A stretch of 38,520 bases of DNA from Candidatus Bacteroides merdigallinarum (GCA_019116285.1 DXBX01000023.1:1-38520); one strand, 5' to 3'; shown: positions 7,989 to 15,809, numbered from the stretch's first letter. The notes: a model not told the origin generated them from the letters alone. A program made the numbers and translations.

Positions 7989-8822
7989 CTAGTATGCATT
8001 TGTGTCTAATGCCAGGCGGAAGCCAAGGTAGTTGTATCCCTTTGTTGGATCATCATACGTGCGTATGGACGGCAGGCAGAATATTTCGCTGGCTCTCCAT
8101 GCACCCCCGTGTGCTACTTTGTATACCCCTATGGGGCTTCCTGTGGGATTTGTTTCGCTGATGCTCGGATAGGGGGCATACCAGTCGTGACACCATTCCA
8201 TCACATTGCCGCACATGTCATAAATTCCCAACGCATTGGGCAGTTTCTGCATGACGTTGTGTATGCTTCCTTCGGCATTGCCTTTGGCCCAGGCTACTTC
8301 GTATAAGTGGTTGGAACCTGCGTAGCGCTGTGAGCTTTGCTTTTCACCTCCGCGTGCGGCGTACACCCATTCGGCATCTGTGGGAAGCCTGAAATGCCGT
8401 CCCGTACGTTGGTTCAAGGCCTCTATGAACAGCTGTGCTTCCTGCCAGCTTATGTCCGTCACCGGCAGGTTTTTTCCTTTTACTGAGGACGGATTGGTTC
8501 CCATGACTTCTTGCCATAGCCCTTGTGTTACTTCGCAGGCGCCTATGTAATAGTCGGATAGCGTTACTTGGTGTTTGGGCATCTGTTCTGCCAGCCATTT
8601 TCGTGTGAAACTGTCCTTGCCTTCCAGTACCTCTTCCGATTCTCCCAATTGGAATGTTCCACCTTTGACGAAGACCATCTGCACGGTTTCAGCCCCGACG
8701 GTCAGTTGAAGGTTTGCAGGTACAGGTTCGTAACGTACCCATAGGATGATGCTGTTGACTATAATCCAGGCGGCAAGCAGGAGTGCCAGATATTTGCCTG
8801 AGGTGGTAATATGAAGTTTCAT
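7989..8822 (-). CDS. Membrane-anchored SUMF1/FGE-like domain protein
   Basis: The 277-residue protein has a short cytoplasmic N-terminus, one membrane anchor at about 10-29, and a periplasmic formylglycine-generating-enzyme (SUMF1) fold. Family signatures are MVFVKGGTFQLGE, the HQVTLSDYYIGACEVTQ strand, FRLPTDAEWVYAARGG, MCGNVMEWCHDWY and the closing GFRLAL. Active FGE enzymes carry two Cys that hold copper in a segment like WLCHxxYC. Here that segment reads WRASEIFC, so only one Cys remains. Formylglycine formation is therefore unlikely, and a binding or structural role is more probable. No sulfatase gene is near. It is the last clear gene of the 15504-7989 run, 34 bases behind the DUF805 gene. 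Confidence 0.85.
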   Translation of the reverse strand: MKLHITTSGKYLALLLAAWIIVNSIILWVRYEPVPANLQLTVGAETVQMVFVKGGTFQLGESEEVLEGKDSFTRKWLAEQMPKHQVTLSDYYIGACEVTQGLWQEVMGTNPSSVKGKNLPVTDISWQEAQLFIEALNQRTGRHFRLPTDAEWVYAARGGEKQSSQRYAGSNHLYEVAWAKGNAEGSIHNVMQKLPNALGIYDMCGNVMEWCHDWYAPYPSISETNPTGSPIGVYKVAHGGAWRASEIFCLPSIRTYDDPTKGYNYLGFRLALDTNAY

Positions 8823-8856
8823 GAGCTGATGAAGTTTTTAGTTATAGCATGGATAG

Positions 8857-10017
8857 TTAATCGTTTCCCCACAAATCGATGAGTGGATACTGTTGGAAGG
8901 CAGGGGTATCCTCGAAAGGTTGCCATCCGAACCAAGCATAGAAGCCATTGGCGTAATAACGCAGGCCTTTGCTTTGCGGGAAAAGGTTGCCGAGAAGCAA
9001 CAAGCACAAAAGGAAGACCACGTAGGCTCCCACTGTCTGGAAGACACCTTGCAGGATTTGCTTCCTGCTGTCTTTGCCTACAGCTTGTTTCGTGTCGGCG
9101 GGGGAATCTGTCTTTTTCTGATTGGTGTCCGTCATGGAAGATGATGCCGGTGAAGGAGTTGGGCGTTTGTCTTCCTTTTCGGATGATTCTCTCCTTTCTT
9201 GTTCTGCCAAGAATTGTTGGTGCGTTTTCTTGATTTCCTCCACAATTTCTTTCTTGCTGTTATCTTGTTCCTTTAGCTCCTGTATGGCTCTCATGGCTTC
9301 CAGATGTGCTCCGCTCATTCCTTTGAGTGGCTTGGGGCTGCTTGCCGTCGGGGCATAAGAAGAATTGTCTTCGGCAATGGTCGGGGACGGAGTAGGTTTG
9401 GGAGTTGGTTTAGATAGAGGCACTTGCTTGTATTTCGGGGATGGGCCGTATTCATTCTCCTCTTCAGACGAGTCCTTGCAGAGCCAGATGGTCAGGCGAA
9501 TGAAGTAGAAGGTGCAGCAGATTGCCCATCCAAAGATGAAGTATGGATTTGAGGTAGCAAAAATGAATATGGCCAGCAATGGCGTGAGATAGAGTGTTAA
9601 TATGTTCCATCCGCTTTTGCCGATGTCGTGTAGGCGGCGTACAGATACGGATAGCCCGGGCAGTAAGAAGGCGAGGCTGAACAAGCTATATAGCAGGCTG
9701 ACAGGTTGTCCGTATACTTCGATGACCGGTGAAGGGGTAAGGAATGCTATGATATTTACTATCCCTTGGAAGAGAGTGAAATACCAGAATTCAGACCGGC
9801 GTGCCCTGCCGGAGAAGTTGACATAGTTCTTGATAAAGGCCGAATATATCGCTTCGCCAAAGGTCAATGTGGGTTGTTCGTCAACAAAAAACGGTTTGTA
9901 AGGTGGATTGTTGCTGTCCTTTGCTGTTCCTTTTGCAAGGGGTGCTCCGCATTGGGGGCAAGTGGTGGCCTTGTCAGATACCATTGCCCCGCATTCATAA
10001 CATTTTATTAAAGCCAT
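8857..10017 (-). CDS. Zinc-ribbon / DUF805 multi-pass membrane protein
   Basis: The product has 386 residues. Residues 1-30 form a zinc ribbon (Cys6, Cys9, Cys20, Cys23). A DUF805 membrane domain at about 53-185 shows its hallmarks FSGRARRSEFWYF and RRLHDIGKSGW. A Pro/Ser/Thr-rich linker follows. Then comes a helical module at about 238-270 (LEAMRAIQELK, EEIKKTHQQF) that also occurs in the protein coded at 11702-12715. A last membrane helix (about 325-346) precedes a 40-residue aromatic C-terminus. The ATG at 10017 has GGAGG seven bases upstream on the minus strand, which favours it over an in-frame TTG at 10023. The function is unknown; the layout suggests a membrane hub for partners in this operon. 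Confidence 0.85.
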   Translation of the reverse strand: MALIKCYECGAMVSDKATTCPQCGAPLAKGTAKDSNNPPYKPFFVDEQPTLTFGEAIYSAFIKNYVNFSGRARRSEFWYFTLFQGIVNIIAFLTPSPVIEVYGQPVSLLYSLFSLAFLLPGLSVSVRRLHDIGKSGWNILTLYLTPLLAIFIFATSNPYFIFGWAICCTFYFIRLTIWLCKDSSEEENEYGPSPKYKQVPLSKPTPKPTPSPTIAEDNSSYAPTASSPKPLKGMSGAHLEAMRAIQELKEQDNSKKEIVEEIKKTHQQFLAEQERRESSEKEDKRPTPSPASSSMTDTNQKKTDSPADTKQAVGKDSRKQILQGVFQTVGAYVVFLLCLLLLGNLFPQSKGLRYYANGFYAWFGWQPFEDTPAFQQYPLIDLWGND

Positions 10018-10032
10018 GTTCAATCCTCCGTT

Positions 10033-10683
10033 TTATGCTTGTTTCATGTCCTTGTAATCCTGTACATCAATGCCTTCAAAGATGTCAAAGACATAATAGC
10101 CGGGTGACAGATGCACGTTTTTCACGCCACTGACAAAGAGCAGGTAGACGGTTATCTGTTTCTGTTCTGGCCTGTTTATGGCCGATTTGAGTCTGTCATA
10201 TTTTTCTTTTAGGTTGTCAAGGGTTTTGGGGTCTGCCGTATAAATCAGGTGGACAAAGTAGTTGACCTTGTTCAGTTGATCACCGTCAAACCTTGCACTT
10301 AGTTTCAGCAAGTCTTTTTCAATCTGGGATTCCGGGACATTGTGTGCTTTGAATTCGACGAGGTGCCGGCGTTTCCATTCGTTGCCGGCATACTGATGGA
10401 TGCACAGATCGATGTTGCCGGATCTGCCTTTTTCATTGGTGTCAGGTTTTTCCCTTTTCTTGAAGGAATAGCTGTTCAAGGTGGGCGTTTCCACGGAATA
10501 CTTCATTCCTTCCGCCGTCCTGCAAAAGTGGTCGATGAACAGTTGTTTGAACTCCTGTTCGCTGTGTCGCTTCTGGCCATTGCGCAGCTGTGGGTAGATC
10601 AGTTTGATGTTTCCGGTTTCTTGCTCCATTTCGATTAAGTCGCGGAATGCGCTGCGAATTACTTGGTCTACTATGTTTTGCAT
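10033..10683 (-). CDS. Uncharacterised protein with PD-(D/E)XK-like motif
   Basis: The 216-residue protein has no signal peptide or membrane segment, so it is probably cytoplasmic. The central part shows GNIDLCIHQ followed about 17 residues later by HLVEFKAHN. That spacing fits the D...(D/E)xK core of the restriction-endonuclease-like fold, and an upstream Glu-rich helix could supply the first acidic residue. The C-terminal half (TVYLLFVSG) looks like alternating strands and helices. It sits between the pseudo-HtrA lipoprotein gene (25 bases) and the DUF805 gene (15 bases), all in one direction. Nuclease activity is only a suggestion from the motif. I do not recognise a named family. Confidence 0.72.
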   Translation of the reverse strand: MQNIVDQVIRSAFRDLIEMEQETGNIKLIYPQLRNGQKRHSEQEFKQLFIDHFCRTAEGMKYSVETPTLNSYSFKKREKPDTNEKGRSGNIDLCIHQYAGNEWKRRHLVEFKAHNVPESQIEKDLLKLSARFDGDQLNKVNYFVHLIYTADPKTLDNLKEKYDRLKSAINRPEQKQITVYLLFVSGVKNVHLSPGYYVFDIFEGIDVQDYKDMKQA

Positions 10684-10708
10684 AATTTCTGTTGTTAAAA
10701 GTGATAGT

Positions 10709-11665
10709 TTAATTCTTATCTTCTTTCTTTGGCAGGATTATATTTATCGTTTCAAGATTGATGCCTTGCGCTCCGTCTGTAGTTTCTTTAATTATTCCCA
10801 TGATTTCACCGTCCCCGTTGATGATGAGGTTGCCGTTTCTTCCTTTTGCCTCGCCCGAAGGTAGGGAGATGAAAGATGGTTCTAAGCTTTTGTCTTCAAA
10901 CTTTGCGCTTATGGTTGGCATGTTGTGCAACGTATTTAATTCATTGGTTCCCTCGAATCCTATGATATATAACTCGTTTCCCTTTTTAACAAGCTTCTCT
11001 ATTTTAGCGAATAAGCCTTCATTTTGGCTTGTTTGGGAAGCTAATGGGAAAATATAAGGGTTTGGTATGTTGTCTTCTAGATTCAATAAGACGTAGGGAA
11101 GATCCCCTTGACCTTCCCTGAGAGTGGCTTCGGCAATTATTTGATTATGAGTATCGAGATTCACATATTTCACCCAATACTCCGAGTGAGGTATAATTTC
11201 CCAATTTCCTGTTTCTACGGCATAAATACGATTGTTGGCATGTTGTAATACTGCAATATCGCTATATGAAACTTCGTGGTTTATGCGTGCAATCAGCCTC
11301 TCTCTGACGTTGTTCAGTTCTGTCAATAACTTGGTGCGGATGGCATACCGGTCTATCGGTGATGCTGTGACAACGCTTTGGCTGGTCAGTATAGTACCAT
11401 CCTCGGAAACAATGGCGCCTGTGCCGTATGTTCTGACCTCTTTCTCCTCATCGCGATAATCGTAGAATTCATCGGTTAAAGGGCTATACTGGAAGTACTC
11501 ATTGCCCGTACGAATTTCGTAGTATATGTTATGTTCTATGTAGACCAGCCCGGCAGCGCAAGCTTCGTATAGCTCTTTTTCGCTTTTCTCGCAGGCCGTC
11601 AGCATGCTTGCGCAGATGGTTAAAAGCATGAGCTTCATAATAATCTGATTTCTTCTGTTATTCAT
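10709..11665 (-). CDS. Lipoprotein with degenerate HtrA/trypsin-like domain (pseudo-protease)
   Basis: From the ATG at 11665 the product has 318 residues, with a lipoprotein signal ending in lipobox LTAC (Cys25). A trypsin/HtrA-type domain follows. TGAIVSEDGTILTSQSVV aligns with the His region of DegP (TNNHVV), placing Ser97 where the catalytic His should be. SDIAVLQ keeps the Asp (about 136). GRNGNLIINGDGEIMGI aligns with the Ser region (GNSGGALLN), with Asn277 in place of Ser. Two of three catalytic residues are therefore missing and the protein is probably not a protease. An in-frame TTG at 11701 and ATG at 11638 are alternative starts. It is 36 bases behind the 337-residue membrane protein gene. 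Confidence 0.75.
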   Translation of the reverse strand: MNNRRNQIIMKLMLLTICASMLTACEKSEKELYEACAAGLVYIEHNIYYEIRTGNEYFQYSPLTDEFYDYRDEEKEVRTYGTGAIVSEDGTILTSQSVVTASPIDRYAIRTKLLTELNNVRERLIARINHEVSYSDIAVLQHANNRIYAVETGNWEIIPHSEYWVKYVNLDTHNQIIAEATLREGQGDLPYVLLNLEDNIPNPYIFPLASQTSQNEGLFAKIEKLVKKGNELYIIGFEGTNELNTLHNMPTISAKFEDKSLEPSFISLPSGEAKGRNGNLIINGDGEIMGIIKETTDGAQGINLETINIILPKKEDKN

Positions 11666-11701
11666 TGCTTCGTAGTTGAAAGAATTAATCGAATTCTGCA
11701 A

Positions 11702-12715
11702 TCATTCTTGTGGTACAGGATAAGACAGGTATTCCGCCAGGCTTTTTTCCGCTATAGTTGTACGTATAGGATAATATGCCCTTGGCAACTCTAAATCGGG
11801 TTCAGTCAGGCAATCGATCTGCCAACACCAGACGGAATCTTCTTTCACCAAGTCAAATTGTGAAATCACTGGCTTCCATTTTTCTTGGGTTAACTTTTCA
11901 GGCATAGAAGGCTTGCTGAGGATTCTTTCCTGAATCAATTTCATTAGTTGTTCTTCTTTTTCCGGCAAGAATATATCATCAAATATCAATACCTTCTGCT
12001 TTTCCAAGCTGTAGAAAAATGTGCTTATAAAATAACAGCGCGGCGAAGGGCAAGTGATTTCTTCGGCATTTACGGACAACCATCCGCGTTCTTCATCGTA
12101 GCTGCAGCGTATGAACATGTGGTAATCATCCCAGTAATCTTCGTCTGATTGTATGATCTTTCTTGCCGCTTCTCTGAAGTCAAGGTTTTCTGCCTCTGTT
12201 GTTAAGATGCTCTTATCTTCTAAGATTTGGGATTCTAAAAAGTAATCTTTAAACAATTTCTTATAGAAGGGGGTCAAATCGTACTCCTTAACTTTAGTGG
12301 GATACGTTAAATAAAAATCTCTTCTGGAAATCTTCTCCTTTCCTACCAAGAAATCGTTTCTCATATCTATGGTGTCAAAAATCACAGCAACGTGTTGATT
12401 GGAATGTACAGTGTATCCGATTCCTGACAGAAGTATGATAGCTGCCATGCTTCCTATTACCCATATCAATTCCCTTTTGTACGGTTTGGGCGACTTGGGT
12501 GCAGAAGTGTTTGGGATATTTTCTCTTTTAGGGTATCCTTGCGATGCCGGAGATTGAGGTGGCAATGTATCTTGACTTCCTCCGCTTGGCGTTTTCATGA
12601 ATTCCTGATGCGTCTTCTTGATGTTTTCGATGACATCTTCTGGAATTTCTGCCCTTTCTTTCGCTTGCTGCAAGGCCTTCATGGCCTCGATTTGTGCTTT
12701 CTCGATTTTTCCCAT
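11702..12715 (-). CDS. Uncharacterised single-pass membrane protein with shared IKKTHQ module
   Basis: The 337-residue protein has a helical module at residues 8-40 (IEAMKALQQAK, ENIKKTHQEF) matching the one in the DUF805 protein of the same operon. A Pro/Ser-rich linker (about 43-80) and one membrane helix (about 82-103) follow. The remaining 230 residues are probably periplasmic. That domain has no family I recognise; it is rich in Asp/Glu and aromatic residues, with several Cys (for example CSYDEERGW and the WCWQIDC segment). The cytoplasmic module next to the membrane suggests a shared partner with the DUF805 protein. Upstream is a 138-base gap holding a strong hairpin. Confidence 0.75.
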   Translation of the reverse strand: MGKIEKAQIEAMKALQQAKERAEIPEDVIENIKKTHQEFMKTPSGGSQDTLPPQSPASQGYPKRENIPNTSAPKSPKPYKRELIWVIGSMAAIILLSGIGYTVHSNQHVAVIFDTIDMRNDFLVGKEKISRRDFYLTYPTKVKEYDLTPFYKKLFKDYFLESQILEDKSILTTEAENLDFREAARKIIQSDEDYWDDYHMFIRCSYDEERGWLSVNAEEITCPSPRCYFISTFFYSLEKQKVLIFDDIFLPEKEEQLMKLIQERILSKPSMPEKLTQEKWKPVISQFDLVKEDSVWCWQIDCLTEPDLELPRAYYPIRTTIAEKSLAEYLSYPVPQE

Positions 12716-12797
12716 GAACAGATTTTTATTGGATTGTTGTTAATACTTTCCTATGTCTATAAAAACAGACGCAAACTATATGGCTCGTTTCTTAACC

Positions 12798-12838
12798 CAT
12801 TGGCAGAGTCGAGAAGTGTGACATGGACTCTGCCAATG
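12798..12838. other. 13-bp perfect hairpin inside the envelope operon
   Basis: CATTGGCAGAGTC (12798-12810) pairs perfectly with GACTCTGCCAATG (12826-12838) around a 15-base loop. No T-run follows in either direction, so it is not a standard terminator. It may be a processing, stability or attenuation element, or mark a boundary between two transcripts. A near-match promoter (TA, three bases, TTTG) lies just below it on the minus strand. Confidence 0.6.
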
Positions 12839-12853
12839 AGCTTTGTACATTTG

Positions 12854-13819
12854 TTATTGTCCCAAGTAGTACATTCGTGAATCATCAAATACTGCTTTGA
12901 AACCATAGAGGTCTGTCAGGAGGCACGGTTCGCCGTCGAATTGCACGTTGCTGTAGTCTTGGGGGATGGTTGGGGTAGATTCTACTTGATTCAGGTAGTT
13001 TTTGGAGTATGAACGCTCATCCTTGTCGTAAAATGTTATTTCATCGTTTTCTTTACTGGCAGGAATGACAGGCTCCAATGGAGACACATTTCCCGATGCA
13101 GCATATTCCAAGACGCGGAATGATGTGCTTCCTGAACGAGCCTTGAATCCCGCAGCGCAGAATGTCAACATGTTGCCTGTGAGTTTGGTTATGAAATCCG
13201 ACTTGTCATATCGTATTAGTGCTTCTATCAACAAGGAGACATAATACGGGTCGTTGAAGTTCATCTTTTTGCAATGGATGCTGTATCTCTCGTAATACTC
13301 CGGGAAGTCCTTAAACAGTTTCTGGATGATTTCCGGGAATTTGTCTTTCTTCAAGACCCGTTTCCCTTGTTCGTTAAGTCTGTAATAATTGATAGGCGTT
13401 TCGAAGTCATATTCATAAGGAACATTAAGTCCTAATCGGGGCATCAACTTCCAATCGAATTCTTTGGCGCAGTTAGGGTTTATCCTATTTCCTTTGACAG
13501 AGTATAAGACTCCTGCATTGCCAATGGTTGCAATTATGTAGGTTTGTGGCCCAAGCTTTTGGGCGTAGATGCTGTATCTGTCTGTCAAGAAGTAGCAGGG
13601 TGTAACGTATAATGTGCCGTATTCATCGGTGTCTATGACGGTACCGTAGGCATTTCGTGTCGTGGATCCACCCTTGGGATCGGTAAGCATGATGGTATGC
13701 GGCGGGTCTGTTACCCATTTGTTCAGCTCATCGTAGGCAGCCAGTTGTTGCCTATTGGGTTGCGCATACGCTACCCATCCCATTGCCAGCAGAATGATTG
13801 TGATAATACTTGTCTTCAT
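12854..13819 (-). CDS. Uncharacterised secreted protein
   Basis: From the ATG at 13819 the product has 321 residues with a clean signal peptide (MKTSIITIILLAMGWVAYA, cut before Gln20). A longer frame to 13861 would place 14 residues ahead of it and overlap the previous gene. The mature part contains DPKGGSTTRNAYG and YEYDFETPINYY segments, the latter followed by NEQGKRVLKKDKFPEII, and ends in a beta-rich part (FDGEPCLLTDLYGFKAVF). No family is recognised and no catalytic motif stands out. It follows the 444-residue secreted protein by only 13 bases, so the two are probably made together and may work together in the periplasm or at the cell surface. Confidence 0.72.
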   Translation of the reverse strand: MKTSIITIILLAMGWVAYAQPNRQQLAAYDELNKWVTDPPHTIMLTDPKGGSTTRNAYGTVIDTDEYGTLYVTPCYFLTDRYSIYAQKLGPQTYIIATIGNAGVLYSVKGNRINPNCAKEFDWKLMPRLGLNVPYEYDFETPINYYRLNEQGKRVLKKDKFPEIIQKLFKDFPEYYERYSIHCKKMNFNDPYYVSLLIEALIRYDKSDFITKLTGNMLTFCAAGFKARSGSTSFRVLEYAASGNVSPLEPVIPASKENDEITFYDKDERSYSKNYLNQVESTPTIPQDYSNVQFDGEPCLLTDLYGFKAVFDDSRMYYLGQ

Positions 13820-13832
13820 AATGTGGATGTAG

Positions 13833-15167
13833 TTAGAGGTTTTCGGGGACAACGGTTTCATAGTCTTTTAGGTAGAAATAAGCGCCATTTTCCTCCGTAA
13901 CGTAATAACCATTCGATGTTGAGCATGAACTTTGGCAATAACTGAGTGTCACATAAATGATTTCATCCGTTTGCATGTCACGAAGTTTCGCTTGCAGCTC
14001 ATTATCTCTTAAAACGATGTCTTCACATTTCATCGTAGGACCGACTCTTTTCCCGTCAGGACCGATTATTTTGCCGTGATAAGTTTTTGTCACGTATTGG
14101 GACACATATTGTTCTCTCACATGGGCAAAGTGCTTTTCAGTGATGCATCCACTGCCAGCATAAAATGTAATGAAGTATTCTTGCCCTTGGTTGTCTTCCA
14201 CAAATAAGCAGACTTCACTGGGAACGTATTGGGCGGAGGTACCCTTCTCAAGCTTGCGTTCATTCTTATCTATAAGTGTGTCCCCTTTCAAGTACTTAGC
14301 ATAGTATTCTTCTCCATTAAATAGTATTTTGTAATATTTATCTATGTACTCCCATGGAGACCTTTTGTGCCAAGGAGAGAACGATCTTTCCTGTCCCTCT
14401 TTATATTTATTGGGTTCAGTCAGTTTCTGGTATGCTTCTAGCTCGTCTCCTTTAAGTTTGCCTTTTTGTTTCTTTTTTTCCCATTTTTCTATTTGTTTTT
14501 GGACATGTGGTAGGTACATTTTCCCTGATAATAGTTTTTCCTTGCTTTCTTCAATCAATCGGTTGGCTTCTTCCAAGGTATATACTCCTTTTATCAGTAG
14601 AAATTGGGAGAAGAATTTTTGTTTCTCATCTTTTGTTCCAATGCTGGTATAGCATACGACATTTCCTTGTGTCTGTCCTATGCGCTCCCCTTTTTTATTC
14701 ATCAAGGCATCAAACCAGTTATCAGTTTCATAATCATTATCGTTTCTTGTTTTACTTATTTTAGGTTGTCCTATTTGGCTAGTACCCATTTTGTGAATGG
14801 ACAAACTGCCGAGTTCCGTTTTTTCATCACTTCTGGGGTCTAGCTCGGGTGCAAAATCCAACAGAAATTCTCCACCTTCTATGTCTTTGATTTGGTAAGT
14901 TGAATGTTGGACATCGCCCGGCTGGATGCATAAGATTTTTTGTCCGATAAATGCTTTGCAATAGTCAAGTTGCATTTCTTCATTATTGTAATCGTGCCAA
15001 AGCCTGTCATAATCAAAGTTGCTGCTTCCGTCTGTGTAGTAGACATATTCTACTTTCTCGTCTTCCGGCGTACTGTTTTCTACCTTGATTTGTGCCCATG
15101 CCGAGTTTCCTGTAGCGGCGAATAGCAATGACAGGACACTGCTTTTGATGAATGTAATGGTTTTCAT
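13833..15167 (-). CDS. Uncharacterised secreted protein
   Basis: From the ATG at 15167 the product has 444 residues. A signal peptide (MKTITFIKSSVLSLLFAATG, ending near AWAQ) starts the protein; the frame upstream of it lacks any protein-like character and overlaps the previous gene. The mature protein is hydrophilic. A Lys-rich helical stretch (QIEKWEKKKQKGKLKGDELE, about 220-240) has helix-forming character. Around it lie beta-rich parts with repeated tyrosines, such as EEYYAKYLKGD and GQEYFITFYAGSGC. Four Cys near the C-terminus (SYCQSSCSTSNG and nearby) could form disulfides. No known family is recognised. Composition and AT-richness are like the rest of this operon and unlike the GC-richer genes around it. 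Confidence 0.72.
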   Translation of the reverse strand: MKTITFIKSSVLSLLFAATGNSAWAQIKVENSTPEDEKVEYVYYTDGSSNFDYDRLWHDYNNEEMQLDYCKAFIGQKILCIQPGDVQHSTYQIKDIEGGEFLLDFAPELDPRSDEKTELGSLSIHKMGTSQIGQPKISKTRNDNDYETDNWFDALMNKKGERIGQTQGNVVCYTSIGTKDEKQKFFSQFLLIKGVYTLEEANRLIEESKEKLLSGKMYLPHVQKQIEKWEKKKQKGKLKGDELEAYQKLTEPNKYKEGQERSFSPWHKRSPWEYIDKYYKILFNGEEYYAKYLKGDTLIDKNERKLEKGTSAQYVPSEVCLFVEDNQGQEYFITFYAGSGCITEKHFAHVREQYVSQYVTKTYHGKIIGPDGKRVGPTMKCEDIVLRDNELQAKLRDMQTDEIIYVTLSYCQSSCSTSNGYYVTEENGAYFYLKDYETVVPENL

Positions 15168-15228
15168 AAGATAATACGGATGAATGTAGCGGTCTTGCAA
15201 TGTGAAAAGAAAACCGCCGGTTGAACAT

Positions 15229-15504
15229 TTATTTACTTCTCTCAGAATAAGATTGGATGAGGTTGCTGTGAGGATTGTCCTTGATGATACCTGTGCTGAC
15301 CAACTCGAAATGCTCGGCAAGCAGTTTGGAAATTTGGCTGTTAACAGCTTGCAGGTTGCCTGAGGCAGCTACTGTATCCAGGTATTGTTTCGCTAGTTCT
15401 TTGTCTGATTGTACGAACAGGAAGAATAAATCGGTAATCCCGTGCTCTACTTTTTCTTCAAAACGGGGAAGAGCTGCATCCATGAAGGTTTTTACTTCAC
15501 TCAT
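15229..15504 (-). CDS. Small uncharacterised 91-residue protein
   Basis: The ATG at 15504 gives a 91-residue, helix-rich, probably cytoplasmic protein (MSEVKTFMDAALPRFEEKVE at the start, SNLIQSYSERSK at the end). It has no signal peptide, membrane helix or metal-binding motif. The same frame is open to 15756, but that stretch overlaps the structured RNA and has low protein-like quality, so the short form is preferred. It appears to be the first gene of the envelope operon, about 60 bases ahead of the 444-residue secreted protein. No clear promoter was seen between the RNA terminator and this gene. Confidence 0.62.
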   Translation of the reverse strand: MSEVKTFMDAALPRFEEKVEHGITDLFFLFVQSDKELAKQYLDTVAASGNLQAVNSQISKLLAEHFELVSTGIIKDNPHSNLIQSYSERSK

Positions 15505-15585
15505 AGCGATGTTTGTTTTGTGTCCTTGCAGATTCCCCAACCCGGACGGGTTTAATCCTGTTTTGGTAGAAAGTCTTGGCCATAT

Positions 15586-15626
15586 AAAGAAAAAGCGCGG
15601 GAATCTGTACCTGTTACTCGTCCCGC
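15586..15626 (-). terminator. Rho-independent terminator of the structured RNA
   Basis: On the minus strand GCGGGA (from 15626-15621) pairs with TCCCGC (from 15602-15597), followed by GC and then TTTTTCTTT. The T-run sets the direction of the RNA. The first bases of the hairpin overlap the closing helix of the rod, so the two structures may compete. Confidence 0.7.
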
Positions 15627-15808
15627 ACATCAAGGCCTTCGCATTGCCCACCATCGCTGAACGAGCAACGCAGAAGCCCACGCCGATATGTATAGTGACT
15701 CGGTGTACGCCATGTGAAATGGGTACAACGAGGACATAAACATATCCCGCAGACATCTACCGTTGCTTTGTTTTGGCGATGGTTCAAAAGTTGCGAAGTT
15801 TTGATGTG
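15590..15808 (-). ncRNA. Long rod-shaped structured RNA, 6S-like
   Basis: On the minus strand about 215 bases fold into one long hairpin. Helices, given as + strand positions: 15625-15633 with 15801-15809 (9 bp), 15637-15642 with 15793-15798 (6), 15651-15657 with 15776-15782 (7), 15664-15670 with 15761-15767 (7), 15685-15690 with 15741-15746 (6), 15699-15702 with 15729-15732 (4), 15704-15708 with 15723-15727 (5), 15710-15713 with 15719-15722 (4, loop of five). A roughly 14/14-base internal loop lies at 15671-15684/15747-15760. TATCTTTG lies just upstream, and a GCGGGA/TCCCGC hairpin with a T-run closes the 3' end. The shape and open centre resemble 6S RNA, which binds RNA polymerase. I could not confirm the family, and no open frame here is convincing. 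Confidence 0.72.
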
Positions 15809-15809
15809 C

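Noticed and set aside
7989..8822. Diversity-generating retroelement using the SUMF1/C-type-lectin fold as variable protein
   Set aside because: No reverse transcriptase, template repeat or adenine-biased variable repeat was seen around the gene.
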